This document shows, piece by piece, positions 23,640 to 35,976 of a stretch of 64,000 bases of DNA. The position numbers and the translations under genes were made by a program. Within the stretch, counting starts at the first letter, position 1; each line of letters starts with the position of its first letter. The stretch is from the NCBI RefSeq assembly GCF_949628265.1, contig NC_088786.1, forward strand, positions 15,376,001-15,440,000, read 5' to 3'. A model generated the notes under the pieces. That model saw only the letters and a program-made list of their open reading frames with translations, did no database searches and had not been told where the DNA came from. Source of the stretch: Cloeon dipterum. Taxonomy: Eukaryota; Arthropoda; Insecta; Ephemeroptera; Baetidae.

Positions 23640-25130
23640 AACTTTCCTCATATAGGTCACGGGTGGAAACGCGAGGGGGGTGCTTCACCCGAAATTGCAT
23701 GTATTCGCCGTTTTGATTGATGCTCCGCCTGCCCGCCCACCCGCGCTCTCGGGAACTGCGTGTGCGGCTGGCATCGCACATGACACTTGACAAATTGTCT
23801 AGCCGAAGACGAAGCCGGCGAGCTAATGAAGCGGAATGACGTGCGGGCGGCCCCGGGACGCACCTACGCCTGCCAGCCGGCCGACCTTTGCGGCCCCCGC
23901 AGACGCGTGCGACGAGCCATGAGCGTGGGCGCCGCGTGCGTCAACGACGGCCAGGCAGACGGCATCAGCTGCGCGCGGGGTCAAATTTGCCGGTTGCTAT
24001 GGCGACATGCGAAAAGGACACGCGGCCCACGCAAGAGGCACGGCCCTCGTCGGCGTTCGCAAATGTCGACGGGTCGACACCCCCGTTCGGCCCGACGAAC
24101 AATCGGTGCGGATTCGCGTTGCGAATCGTGACGTCACACTCATTGATTGTTCAATGCGGCGGGTTCTGCTCTGTTATGGCCGCACACTTTCGCAACAAAA
24201 GCATTCTTCTGCGTAGGCACACTAACTCGGCGTCGGGCCGACGACGACGATCAGAATTTCTCGGAGTCGGTTGCCGAAAAACACAGCTCGGGTGGCTGAC
24301 AATGTCGACCAGGGTGAACCGACGGGGGACCGTGGGACGGGGCCGCGGGGCCCACGATGCTGGCAGTCGGCCAGATTTGTCAATCGATAGATTATCGATG
24401 GTCGCTAGGGTGGAGAGGCGTTTCGGCTGGTAACCGTCGAATTTCGGCGCGCCTGTCGCAAACGCCGCGCGGCAGACAGGTCAGGGTCGACAGGGACCGC
24501 ATCAAGTTGGGCGCACAGGGGGTTTCCCGCCGAAAAAAGTGGCAGAGAAAGGACGACGACACTCACCTGCTGGACCGGGCGAAGAAAGCGGCGATGGCAA
24601 CTGAGTAACAAATCACACTAAGTTCAACAATGAAAAAGATTGAGCCCGTAAAAAGTGAAAGCACGCTTAATGGCTAGTTATTGTCAGAGGGCCGTTTGTA
24701 CAATAACACACCCTCGGCACGAGACTCGCGGCCAGCGCGACTCGTCCGCGCGCAGATGACGTCCTCCTCGGTTGCCCGGAGCAACGTGCGAACCAGAAAA
24801 TCGCGTCAACTCACTGCTCGCTATTGATTTTGCCCCTAATGGCCCACGAATCAACGCCGCCCCCGCGCGTGCCCCGGCTCGGGGGTCCCCGGGGCTCCCG
24901 TCAAATGCCGCTGCAAATGGCAGGGCAAAGTGCGGCCGGCTGAAAAGTCACGGGGTCAAGCATGCCACTTCGTCGGTGGCCTCGGGCCCTTTTTGAATGG
25001 ACATACCGCGCCGCCGTGAATGAGATTCGCGTTCTCCGCGCTCTTTGAAGCTGCGGTGTCTGTTTTGTCTCGTCTGCCTGCCTGCGATCGCGCGGCCATG
25101 AAACGAGAGAAATGCTCTCTGCATGAATTA
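23640..25130 (-). promoter_or_regulatory. CpG-rich block, candidate distal promoter of Di-Ras
   Basis: The sharpest CpG-rich segment of the window. On the minus strand, a strong donor CAG|GTGAGT ends a possible exon at 24567 (GTGAGT at 24561-24566), which could join the acceptor before 12598 as a 5' UTR exon. A consensus CRE, TGACGTCA, lies at 24129-24136 and a partial one near 24755. The link to Di-Ras is inferred from orientation and splice signals only. Confidence 0.35.
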
Positions 25131-27887
25131 GCCCTGTTTCGCTAACTGTTTGCTAGCGTTTCATGTAATATGCATCAAAGTCCTTGCTAGCTTACTGCGG
25201 ACACCAGCAAGCGCCAGCTTTTGCGCTAGAATGCAATATGTGCCTCTCCTTTGGTGCTTTATTTTTGTTTTTCGCGCACCCCGTGCGCCCATTCAGCACC
25301 GAATGCCAAGAAACTTTTTGCGCTCGTTTTATGGCCTGCTCTTGGCATCGGCATCATGATAATGAATGGTATTAGAAGAGTGCCGGAAAATCAGCTTACT
25401 TTCTGCTTGTTATGTAATATGTGGCTAAAAACAAATAGGTCCACTTATTAATTAAAAATGTCTTTGTAAAAAATAACCCAATCCCTTATTACATCCATGT
25501 TGTTGTTTTAATTTGCTTATTTTTAAATAGCATAGCACAATTAGTGTTCGAAGCTAAAATTAACAGTAAAAATTTTCAATATTAACATTAATTGTTCATT
25601 ATTTGCAAAATAAAATATTCAGCAAAATTGATTTATATATAAATGAGAATTCAAAATTTAGTGTAATTAATTAATTGCAAGGCATTTTGTACACACGAGA
25701 ATTTCCACAAAATCAATAATAATTTAAAACAGTTATTTTAGTTAATTGGATGCACATTTCACAGAATAGTTTTTTGTTGCTAAAAAATGACCATACTTTT
25801 TAATTTTAAGAATGGTAATTCTGCTACTGAAAAATTTGTGAAATTATGTAAAAAATACACTGTTATAGAGTGGGAAGCATTGAAATGAAAATTATCTGAA
25901 TTACTTGTTTCATCGTTAAGCAAATAAATATAAAATATTACAAATGAACGGTCTATTTCGGTTTCACAATCAATCACAATTCACAATGTTTCCGGTCTTC
26001 CCATGTTTTGTCGATGCGCACAACGTTCGCATTTATTGTGTATATGCAGTTGGCTATTTTTGCAACGGGCACAAGCGAGGCACAGTCTCTTCGCCTTGAA
26101 TAGATTATTTGGACGTTATTGCAGCAGAAAAAGAGATATTTTCTCTTTGCTTTACTTTGTTTGTCTGCCAACAAGCTTTGGAAAATGAGAAGCACTTCAA
26201 GTGCTCTTGAAGGAGGCGAATGAACATCACACGGCACCAGTGTTTGACTGTTTTGTCCCCCCATCTAAACCACGTGTGCGCTTCACAAATCGATAAAATA
26301 CGAAATGATATCGCATACTGAAGTTTTAAGAACCAGATATATAGCAATCCTTTGAAGGAACGTGATGCGGTAAAATTAATATCATACTTATTAACTAAAA
26401 ATATCCAATGGCAACAGAAAAAGAATAATAAAAAATACAGATAAATTGTGAAGAATATCTGCTTGGCTATATAATTGACATAAGATATATGTATGTATTT
26501 AGGTTTTATGAACTGCAAATAAAAGGAGAACTCAAGAGATATATGTCAAAATCAGTAAAGAAAACCTCGATGATTCTTTTTTGTTTCACATATCTATATT
26601 TATATTTACGCTGTTTATAAAGAAACCAACATTTTCAAAGATTGGGCACAAAGTGTGTAAAGGTGGAGTGGAACGCGTTAAAAATATTTTTTTAACTCTT
26701 ATCACCATATTAGATGTATTCCTCTCATGCGCAAAAATATTTTACTAATTAATCGGAACTCATTGTCAGCCCGCAGCCTCCGTTGAGAACATGAAACTAT
26801 TTTTCCGTCTAGTATTTTTTTCGATTCAAAATTTTCGTTGTTTGAAATTCCTTCAATTGATGGAATTTTCACTGGGGCAATTTCTACAAGAGGGAGGCTG
26901 TGTCACAGTGAGAGTGACTAGCGAAGTTACAGGTTTCGGTTTTTGATTAGTGCTTCTCACCATGCACATCGATTACACTGCAGAATCCCTGAAATTCACT
27001 AAATGATAATTTATGCTACAAAAAAATCCCTAATATTATCTCCTATGTTATTTTTCATTATAAATATCATAATATGTGATATCCTGTTTTTGGGAAAATT
27101 AACTGAATATTGCATTTTAGCAGTATTTGCGTTATTTGTGAACGTGACAACGTGACGCAACAGCTCCATTACGAGTTACGAGACGAGGGTACGCAATGAC
27201 AAATATTTTTCTCTCCAATCAGTTGTATGTCACATGAGTCTTAAACTTATTTTAAAACATTGCGCCATTTTTATGAAAAATTCGCAAAATTATTATCCAC
27301 TTTTATAGCTGTAGAAAGTAATACATATCATCACAAAACTATTATCTAGTGATGTTTATTTTAAATATTTTGAAACAATTTTAGCTATAATGTGAGGGAA
27401 ATAATGGCAAGATACACATAAGAGTTATAATTCATATTGTATCATATTGAATGAATTAAATATTAATCAACTTGCAATTTGTACCAGAAATCTCGATTTG
27501 TATTAAGGTCAATTACAGTACACGACGAGTGATAGAAAAATATCGTTGAAATTTACAAAAAAATGTAATATGTGCAGCTTACCTATTTAGTGATTGAGGT
27601 TCTGCAGGCACCAAACATTGTTTTTAAGAGATAACAGAATAAAATAAATTAGTATATTTTGGCGATACAAATCGTTTAAGGCTCTCCAGTCGACCCTAAC
27701 TCGCTGTACTTGCAGATGAACTGGAAACTATTCTGACTGATTTGGCGCCAGTCCCAAGTCTACGTCCCCCTGGCGGTTCCAACGTGAAGTTATCTCCCCG
27801 TCGCCTCGACTGGCTGCGTGCTGTGTGCTTCCTCAACCTCAAGAGAGCGGCGAACGGCGAACCAAACAATTACCATTTCATTGCGGG

Positions 27888-30800
27888 ATGGAAAATTGTC
27901 GTGACGACACTGACGAAAACTATTCTTCAGACGATTCAGACAAAGTTGCCCCGAAAGATTTCATGCGTTCTTTACCGGACAGCGGCAAAAGGACGAGGGT
28001 AAATTTATTGTCATCTTCGGTTTTTATTCAAGTGCAAAATTCCCCGCCACTTATTCCTCGAGAATGAGAATTTTGCACATATCTTTTTCTTGATTTTTGC
28101 CTATTGTGAAATGGTCTAAAACGAAGTTCGTTTTGGATGAATTCATGGATATTTCACATACGGTTTACAGCCGTTCTAAAAGGCTTTTCAGTCTTATTAA
28201 CACTTATCAACTCCATAGCATATAAGCAGTCCTACAATGTTTGGAGCTGTCGATATAAATCTTGCAAACCTTTAACCACATGACGGATTTAAATTGATAT
28301 ACAATACAATTTTAAACATAGCAATTTTTCTCGTTGATTTATTTTGTCGCTCTTGGTTACTCTTGAAAAGCAAGGGACATGCATAAATTCGATTAAATTG
28401 TCTCGAGAGTTTTCGCTCTCCCATGGTAATTAAATATATGAAATTGATATTTTTATCGGTGAATATTACAGTCTTTTCCACGATAAACTCACACTTTGTG
28501 ATTATATTCGGTCGCAAACCTCCCAAAATATTTGTTTCCAACATAATTAGGGTACGACTTCATCATTTGTGCTGCAATATCGTTGAAATAAATCTGAATT
28601 GGGTGAATCGTATTTTGAAATGCGTTAAGGACGAATACGTGGTGGCTATTTTTTCGTTCTATGTCCAGTTTTTTGTTGATTTCTCCGTGTAAACTATCGT
28701 ATGAGAGTGCCAGGAAGATAATTTTACCTTCAATTTCATTCTGAAAGCTCTAATTAATTCACAATTTGTATAAATTAAGGGTATTTTTAATTCATTTTCA
28801 CAACAGCAGTGCTGCCACCTACCCTATTCCTGTCATATAATGCAATACACGCGATGCAATACAACAAACAGCAAATTTGTGCTCTCTTCTTTAATTTAAA
28901 AATGAATTAAAGCAAAGAAAGCGTCATTCAGACCCATTTTCATGGATTAAAAATATCTTTATAACATTTTTAAGCCCGTCCCTGGTCTAACCCTTTCTAA
29001 AGGATTTAAGCTTGTGCCTGCTTTAGATGCCTGCTTAGCAAACAAAATAATATAACGCCATAGCTTTTTATCATTTTTTTTCTACAGCAATTATTGCACC
29101 TTGCTGAATGAAATTAATGATTTCGATTAAATGAAGGTACGTTGCATAGCTTATTTTGGCGCTAGAAGAGTATTTTTGCGGTAATCATTTTGACGCAACT
29201 TAATTTGGGATGAAATAATGAGGTTTGCATTGCAAAGATAATCTGATCTGTAATTTTTATTATGTGTCACAATCAGTGTTGCATTAATCGCTTTAAAGAT
29301 TAAATAAGAGTGACCAACTTAATAATTATAGAGAATGCCCAATCGTGGTGGCAAAAAATTACTACCCTTTTAAATATCTTAAATTATAATCACTTTTGCA
29401 AAACATATTCCTCTCCTCGCCTTTCTAAAACTTGCACATGCCTGAATATTGGACACTATATTTTAGAAAGGTTACTTAGCAATCCCATCATTCGAGATCA
29501 CCATAAACCATTTTTCCACTCATACTCATCATAATGCTTGTAATCTTTTGTTTGCAGAAGGCTCGTCAAGTTTTTGACCCCTCAGACAACAACATTCCTA
29601 AGTCAAAAATGGGAAAGCGATCTTCACATCTGCTTCTACCAGGTCAACATCAATCGCTCGGCCGACCAGCAAAGATGCCACGACATGAGCCTCCCTCTTC
29701 ACCTGTTAGCTCAACCAAGTCGAGTCCGGAAAAAACCCCGCTGAAGGAGCCATGCCCACCAATGCCCACCTCGCCAGTCTCTACTCCCTCAACTACACCA
29801 ACTAAATTTGAGCCGTTGGGATGTGTCATCTGCTTGAAGGACACATCAAGCAAATCTCTTAGACTGATCCATTGCAAGATGAAGAACTGCAGCAATCAAG
29901 GTATGAAAGTATGACTCCACGCAGGTTGTGGTTAGTTAATTTTGAAATCATTTCAGTCCATCCCCTCTGCCTGAGGAACATGACCGACTTAACAATGGAG
30001 GCTCCTATGAAGCATGCTTTGAAGTGGCGTTGCATTCAGTGCAGAAAGTGCACCATCTGCTCCAAGAAAAGGGATCTTAGGATTGTAAGAATTTCAACCG
30101 TTAGTGCTTGCACAAAATAATTCTTTGGGCTAGAGTAAGTTTGGGAGCTTAATTTATACATCAAATGAGCCCAAAAAACTTAATGCCAAATCATCTTAAA
30201 CCTGGCCCAAATTGTCCTAGAAACTGTCATTATTGCCTGTTAATTCTTCACACCTTAGAGAAATGGTTGGTAGACTAATAATATTAGTACATATAACATT
30301 GTGCTTTAACATTTAAAGCATTTTTCCATTTTTTTAATGCATCTATTGCATAAATTGTTGGATTATCAAAATGGCTTTTGTCAGCATTCTTATCAAAAAT
30401 AGATGGTTCAGTCAAGTGTAAGCAGTCATTTTTACAGATTAAATTACTTTTTATTTTTTGATAGCCCCTTAAAACAATAGTATGCTTTGCTCTCGATCTG
30501 AAAAGGACATGAATGCACTTTCTTAAGGGAACTAAGATAATTGCAACCCCTGACACTATGATTTTTAAATGATGGGTTAATCTTTTCTTAAAACATATAA
30601 CCTAGCTGAGAAACTGTTGTAAACCCTTTTATTAACCTTTAAACAGACCAAAACTATTTATCTTTTGTTGAAAAAGCTAAGAAAGTTCCAATCCTTGCGA
30701 TTCTTTTCTATCTTAAAATTTTGTCTTATTTTATATTTATTTTTGCAATTTCTCCTTGTCTATAATCCTTTGGATTAAAAAATTGAAGGCCCATTTAAAC

Positions 30801-31386
30801 AAATTTTGTATCATACTTCTATGCAATCTGTTTTTTGCTTCTCAGTTTCCCAACGAGTGGATGGTGGTGTGTCATTCGTGCGATGAAACGTTCCACGCTC
30901 AGTGCCACTCCCCAGCACTGCTGAAAAAGCCTACTTCAAAGTGGAACTGCTACAGATGCACAGTAGACAAGGCGGTCAGTGCAGGTAGCAAGATTGTCCT
31001 GTATCCTGACGCTCCACCTCTCTCCATTGAATTGCCGAAAGGTAAAACAACGCCTAAACAACAAGTCAAATTGGTGACAAGTGTCTCAATTTTGAGATTT
31101 TGCAGAAGAGTCTGATCATATCGTGACCATGGAGAACAGTGTGGCTAATCCAGATGAGATTTGTGATGTGGTGGAGTGGACCTCATCTGACCTCTCGACT
31201 TACTTCAAAGACAAAGGTTTTGGGGAAGAAGCAAAGATTATAGAAGAACAGGAGGTTGACGGTAAAAGTCTCTTACTTATGTCCCGAATGGATGTCCTCA
31301 GAGGACTGAAACTCAAATTAGGCCCCGCCTTGTTAATGTACAACAACCACATTGTGGCCATGAAGGAAATCTACTTTAAAGTTTAA
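27888..31386 (+). CDS. Tandem PHD finger and SAM domain protein
   Basis: Five exons: 27888-27998, 29558-29900, 29957-30084, 30846-31041 and 31106-31386, giving 352 residues. After an acidic start (MENCRDDTDENYSSDDSDK) and a proline/serine-rich stretch with basic patches, residues ~126-255 form two consecutive PHD fingers: CVIC, CKMKNC, HPLC, CIQC, then CTIC, CHSC, HAQC, CYRC. All zinc ligands are present. The arrangement is that of the double PHD fingers of DPF, PHF10 and KAT6 proteins, which read acylated and unmodified histone H3 tails. Residues ~281-349 form a SAM domain (VVEWTSSDLSTYF, DGKSLLLM, LKLGPALLMY) very like that of SAMD1/atherin. It is presumably a nuclear histone reader that oligomerises or binds partners through SAM. 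The ATG at 27888 is the first in frame. I know no one-to-one named orthologue. Confidence 0.88.
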
Positions 31387-31517
31387 TATTTTGGTCATTT
31401 ACATGTTATCTGTCACTATTTAATTTCCTCAGCTAGACAGTTAATGTCAGATCTAATTCATTAAGTTTTTTCCTGTATGTGAACTGTAAAAATTTCATTC
31501 TTTCACTCACAGATTTC

Positions 31518-31523
31518 AATAAA
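31518..31523 (+). terminator. Polyadenylation signal of the PHD-SAM gene
   Basis: AATAAA 132 bases after the stop codon, the first such signal in the 3' flank. Confidence 0.7.
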
Positions 31524-31549
31524 AAATATTCAATTTGAGATCACAATAA

Positions 31550-31555
31550 TTTATT
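31550..31555 (-). terminator. Probable polyadenylation signal of the TMEM59-like gene
   Basis: TTTATT on the plus strand, AATAAA on the minus strand, about 440 bases past the TMEM59-like stop. It lies only 27 bases from the signal of the converging PHD-SAM gene. Confidence 0.5.
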
Positions 31556-31992
31556 TCAAAATGTCTTTACAAGCCAACCTAGAGTTATCTAAATTTGTAC
31601 ACTACGAGATCCATGGAAAGTATCATTAGTATGTATATCAGGAAACGGCAGCTCTTTCAGGGAGTTGGAAGTGAACTTTATTGAAAATCACTCTTTACTT
31701 TACTTGTGATATGGAGAAGCAGATTTTGTATTATTGTAGCATCAAAGTTATTCTGTAACCGTGTATCTTTTGTTTTTCTTACTAATTGAAAGATTTTACT
31801 GTCACAAAGATCAGCATTCTAATTTGGATCTTCTTGATCCACTATCATCTCTGAGGGGAAAAGGCCTTAAGCGGCCAGAAATTAATATTGTATCTAAGAA
31901 AGACAACCGTTCCGTAGGTTGTTATCTTGAAACCAATTAAATGAGATGAAGCAGCTTATACATTTCCAAGTGAAATAGCCTGCAAGATAGGA

Positions 31993-33906
31993 TTAGACGA
32001 GAGGCTCTTTTTTAGTTGGCAGCTCATCTGCTTCCTCGTCAAGAAGTAAAATTGCCTCCTTTTCCTCCAAAATCGCTGCCATTTTCATAGGCTCATAGCA
32101 CAGCCAGCCGGCAAGTAGGCCAGTAGCTAACCCAAGAAGCCCAAAGAACCATTTTGGCAGACCGTACTTATTCGACAGGCAGCCGAGAAGGTCTGAGGGT
32201 GGCTGCAAGGGTGTTTTGGGGGGTTGCGGCGGTGATGGCTGCTGCACCACGAAAACTGAGTCTTGAGACTCTTGTGAGGAGAAGAGGAGAGCAAACCGGG
32301 CTCTTCCGAGCATCGACGACAGTAGCGGCCCCAGGGACGCAAGGTCCCTAGCACTTTCTTGGAGGACTTCTTGTCGCAGACGTTCTTCCGCCCTTGCAGT
32401 GTCTCGAGCCATACGTGCACATCCCTGGTGACACGCGTAGCGTTCTTTGGTGTGGCAATAAGCTTCCATGCATGCTGCGGGAAAATAATGCATACTTATA
32501 AAATTTTATTTTCAATTTTATGAGCTGGCCTAGTAGTCCAAGAGCTATACCCAATTCTCAAAGCAAGCAGTTTGCGCGCAAAATGAGCAAAGTCGGTATT
32601 TCATATACTTTTTCGAAATTTCAAATAATGAACTAATGGCTAAACTCAGCGCGAAAATTAATTCAGGGTGGCCTGCTAATAGTGAAGTAAAAGAGCAGAA
32701 TTTCACTTTAAGAAATTACCATTTTTACTACAAAGGAAGTTTCATTTAATTGTTGAGAAGTTTAGTGAGCCTGAGTGTTACTTAATTTTTACCTCAAGAA
32801 TTTCACTATTGGCTGGACCCTTCTTAATTAATTTGCTTGCAAAGTTCAAATTCAAAATTTGATTTTACTGTGGATCAGCAGCGCAACTTTACCCCATACA
32901 TCCTCGCATCAAGAATACAAAAATTATTTTATATACAGGAAATATCAGACTATTGGTTCAATATTCGGAGAAAATTATTTGGCTGACTTTTTGTTAAGCA
33001 ATTTTGGTTTTTTTAAAATACATAAATTACCTATAGGTAATATAATTTCCACTATGTCCCTGAGCAACATATCATGTATACAGAAAATTCAGAAATGCCA
33101 AAATCGTGCAACAAATAGCTGAAATAAAATTGCTTTTTAGCACTGTGAAGTGCGCGCACTGTGCTGCACAAATGCTGAAACCTGACAATGAGTCCCAATA
33201 ACACCGCGAACGGATAACATACATATGTGGATTAGGCCGCACAGGGACCCAGCTCACTGAAGAGCCAATTTTTTGTAATAAATGTTCTTATTTGATGAAA
33301 TCTTTATTAATTATGTCTATGTATGTTGTACACCTTTGGTGTTGAATAAAGATTATCCAACTTTTATTTTTTGTTAAATATATTTTTACTTTAAGCCTTT
33401 TTATGTTAAACATTTTGCGCAAATCCCTTGAAAACGTTTGCCACTTTTAAATTTTATTCAAAATTTAAATATATATTTAGGATGTGAAGCTTCGCACACA
33501 CATTTCGTAAAAAATTGGATCAAGCGCTGCGATTTGGTCGACATGCTTACATGACTGACAAGATTCTTTGGAAGAGTTGAGCGGGTACTGTTGGTGCGGC
33601 TGATGCGGCTCTAGTCCTCCAAAGACTGCCTCGATTCCACCAACCCCGTGGGCACTGCTCACCAGTTCAAAGAATCGGCAACCCCGTTGACAAGCATCGC
33701 TCAGCTTAGCAACCTGACGTCAATCAAATATATCCTCACGACAAAAAAGTAATGGATTTGAAATTTACCGTGTTCTCGTTAAACTGCTGCAAACATGCCT
33801 CGCCACAATTTGCCTCTGCAGGAGCGGCTGCCGGCTCACAGGAAGCAAAAGTGGCCAGCGACGCTAGGCAATGCAGAGAAAATAGCAATACCCCCCAGCA
33901 GAACAT
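31993..33906 (-). CDS. TMEM59: TMEM59-like single-pass membrane protein
   Basis: Three exons on the minus strand: 33769-33906, 33551-33713 and 31993-32474, with consistent phases, encoding 260 residues. The N-terminus MFCWGVLLFSLHCLASLATF is a signal peptide. Cysteine-rich luminal segments follow: CGEACLQQF, CQRGCRFF, CQSSCMEAYC and YACHQGCARMA, the spacing seen in TMEM59, then a family phrase (LLFSSQESQDSVFVVQ) and one transmembrane span (FFGLLGLATGLLAGWLCY). A short acidic cytosolic tail ends in KKEPLV. Vertebrate TMEM59 is a Golgi/endosomal glycoprotein linked to glycosylation control and ATG16L1-dependent autophagy. This protein is shorter than the vertebrate one (about 320 residues), mainly in the linker before the membrane span and in the tail. 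I did not see a clear ATG16L1-binding motif. Intron 2 holds a dispersed repeat copy. Confidence 0.85.
33192..33220 (-). repeat. Dispersed repeat, core of copy B
   Basis: Matches copy A (8142-8170) at 25 of 29 bases in opposite orientation and copy C (49041-49070) in the same orientation. It lies in intron 2 of the TMEM59-like gene; similarity extends weakly towards 33255. Confidence 0.5.
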
Positions 33907-34323
33907 TATTACGTTGTAATTAAATGCTATCCACCTCAGTTAAAGTAGTTCTCATGTCTGTGCGACTGCTCCTTGTTTTGGTTTTTATCGATCTGGTTGA
34001 CGGTCTGGTCTGCAGAAGCAGCAACCAGATATAAATTCGATGGCAGGGGATGACTATACGTGATGCCAACATTACAAAATAAGGGGTTGCAGGGAGTTGC
34101 AATCACGCAAAGGGGGTAAAAGTTCTTTGAATTAAGATTAATTCATTTAACAACCCGCACCTTTTTCCAGCTCTCTTTTAATTCATTTGATTCAAATATT
34201 TTTCTCTTAGTATTTTTAAATTTTTATATTTAGTCGTGGTATTTGTTGGAAATAAATTCGATTATATTGTTTGGTGTTTTTTTTTATTCTTTTTTGATTC
34301 CTTATTACATATAGCCATGTTTC

Positions 34324-34329
34324 TTTATT
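34324..34329 (-). terminator. Probable polyadenylation signal of RCAN
   Basis: AATAAA on the minus strand, about 70 bases past the RCAN stop codon. Confidence 0.6.
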
Positions 34330-34400
34330 GAATATCTTATAACAACTAGATGTAATCTTCAACACAATAATTTTACAGCAATTCTCCAACAGCTATTGGA

Positions 34401-35710
34401 CTAGGTCTCAGGGCACCGGGTATGTTGGATTCGCATTCTTTGGGCTCCTGATTCTGCAGCTGCAGCTTCTTCTTCGCAGATGTGCACCACAATGCCTGGC
34501 TGACCGCCAGAAGGGGGATGCAACTCATGAGTTTCGCCTGGACTCAGAAAAAAAGAAAAATCAATCACGCAGTTTAAAAAATTAAGCAACTACTGAATAT
34601 TATAAAATTCTTACAACAAAATTTTGACTCTTCTACTCAATAGTTTTACCTTATTACACTTAAAAGATGCACGAAATAACACCAAGACTGACAGTATTAC
34701 CTGGAGAGAGATTAGCGATGGCAGCAAGAAGGTCGTAGTTGACAAGGGGATCCGCCTCGCCTTTCTGCTCCCATCCGTAGGGAGGCGACGCTGGGGGTGA
34801 GATCAGGAACTGTTTGGTTAGCGCCGGCGGCTGCAGGTGCTGGTCTTCCATGTCGATAGGCGACACTGGCTGTGCAAAATAACAGTTGATAGTACTGCTG
34901 CCTATTTTCGCCTGGTGCAACTCAATGCGCGCCCGGGCCGCCGCCGCTGGAGTTTTGAAGTTGACCCTCATCCGACGGAAGCTGCGGAAATACTGGAACG
35001 ATACCGTCTCACCATACTGGTTGAACAAGTTTTCTATGATTATCTGAAATCATAATCAAAATAGGCTCATTAGCACGCAATTCTTCAAATTTAGCCAGTT
35101 TTATTTATAGACTCAGCAAACGTTTACCATTTAATCAGTTAAGCTACATTACTGTTCATGATGCATAATGCGTAATTATTTTATAACCGCGGGTGAAGGA
35201 TGCCAGCCAACAATATTGTCACATTACTAGATAATTATTTATCAAAGACATAATATGATGCGCATAATGGCAATATTTATTTGACACTAGATATATTGTA
35301 TGTATACATACATCCCAAGTCAATTATTTTCAAAATGAGTACTCTTAAAATTTCATCACAGGGAAAAATGGCATTATACATATACATATTTTGGTCGTCC
35401 CCTTGCCTAGAAGAGTCCAAGTACGCCAAGTACAATAATACTAGCAGGAAATGGGTCATGAGTGGGCGGCCGTCGTTCGACCAACAAACGCCGAATACTT
35501 CACCTTCTCTTCGTCACTCTTGAATACGGCTGAATTTAGATTGGTCACGATCAGCGAGTTAGGAAGATCGTCGTCGTGGACAACGTCGTCTAGGCCGCGG
35601 ATGTCCTCGTCGTCGTGGTGCTCAAAGTTGGGGTGCGCATTTGGCAAACCGTCGGCCGCGTTGATGATGATGTCGGCCTCCATGGCCGATGCCGACTCTT
35701 CGCCTGCCAT
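34401..35710 (-). CDS. RCAN: Regulator of calcineurin (calcipressin, sarah)
   Basis: Three exons on the minus strand: 35504-35710, 34701-35043 and 34401-34537, encoding 228 residues. An acidic N-terminus (HHDDEDIRGLDDVVHDDDLP) leads into an RRM-like fold (NSLIVTNLNSAVF, IIIENLFNQYGETVSFQYF, RRMRVNFKTPAAAARAR). Then follow the calcineurin-binding signature FLISPPASPPYGW, with the serines phosphorylated in family members, and near the end a PxIxIT-type docking site (PGIVVHICE). RCANs bind calcineurin directly and inhibit or, depending on phosphorylation, support its phosphatase activity; the Drosophila orthologue sarah acts in egg activation. The start ATG at 35708-35710 is chosen because it begins the conserved acidic segment. 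The gene is head-to-head with REV3 across 266 bases. Confidence 0.95.
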
Positions 35711-35976
35711 CTCTGGATTGCCGACACACGCTCAAAGTACCATCGGCACCGACCTTAGACGACGACTCTGCACACAGAGACAGTCCGCAGGAGACCCTTT
35801 TGTTTATTGACAGCCACGCCCCTCTCTACCAATGACGTCATTGCTTTTTAGTAGTGTCAGTGCGGTGTGCACCAATCAGCGGTCACCTCTGTCAAATCTC
35901 TTGCATTCTTTTTGCCGCTGGTCCAGCACCGGTTGCACATGTCTGTGTTTATTTCGACATATTATTCGGCCCGACA
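35711..35976. promoter_or_regulatory. Shared bidirectional promoter of RCAN and REV3
   Basis: Only 266 bases separate the two start codons. The interval holds the 12-base palindrome AATGACGTCATT (35831-35842), a consensus ATF/CREB site, and two CCAAT boxes on the plus strand (35829-35833 and 35872-35876). No TATA box was seen on either side. It must also contain both 5' UTRs. Confidence 0.7.

Larger units (their letters stand above)
12599..27887. other. 15-kb region without recognised coding sequence
   Basis: It lies between Di-Ras (minus) and the PHD-SAM gene (plus), which point away from each other, so it should hold the promoters of both. Coding families were not recognised in any frame. 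CpG-rich blocks stand out from the AT-rich background at about 14220-14720, 15780-16330, 17040-18600 and 23640-25130. Long open frames in those blocks are the expected result of high GC content. A long GA repeat and one half of a 23-base repeat pair are listed separately. Confidence 0.6.

Noticed and set aside
23657-24611. Several long overlapping frames on both strands in the CpG-rich block
   Set aside because: High GC content removes stop codons; the translations are rich in arginine, proline and glycine without recognisable motifs.
33715-33722. TGACGTCA (CRE) next to TMEM59 exon 2
   Set aside because: It coincides with the splice acceptor sequence of that exon and is inside the gene, so a regulatory role is not supported.
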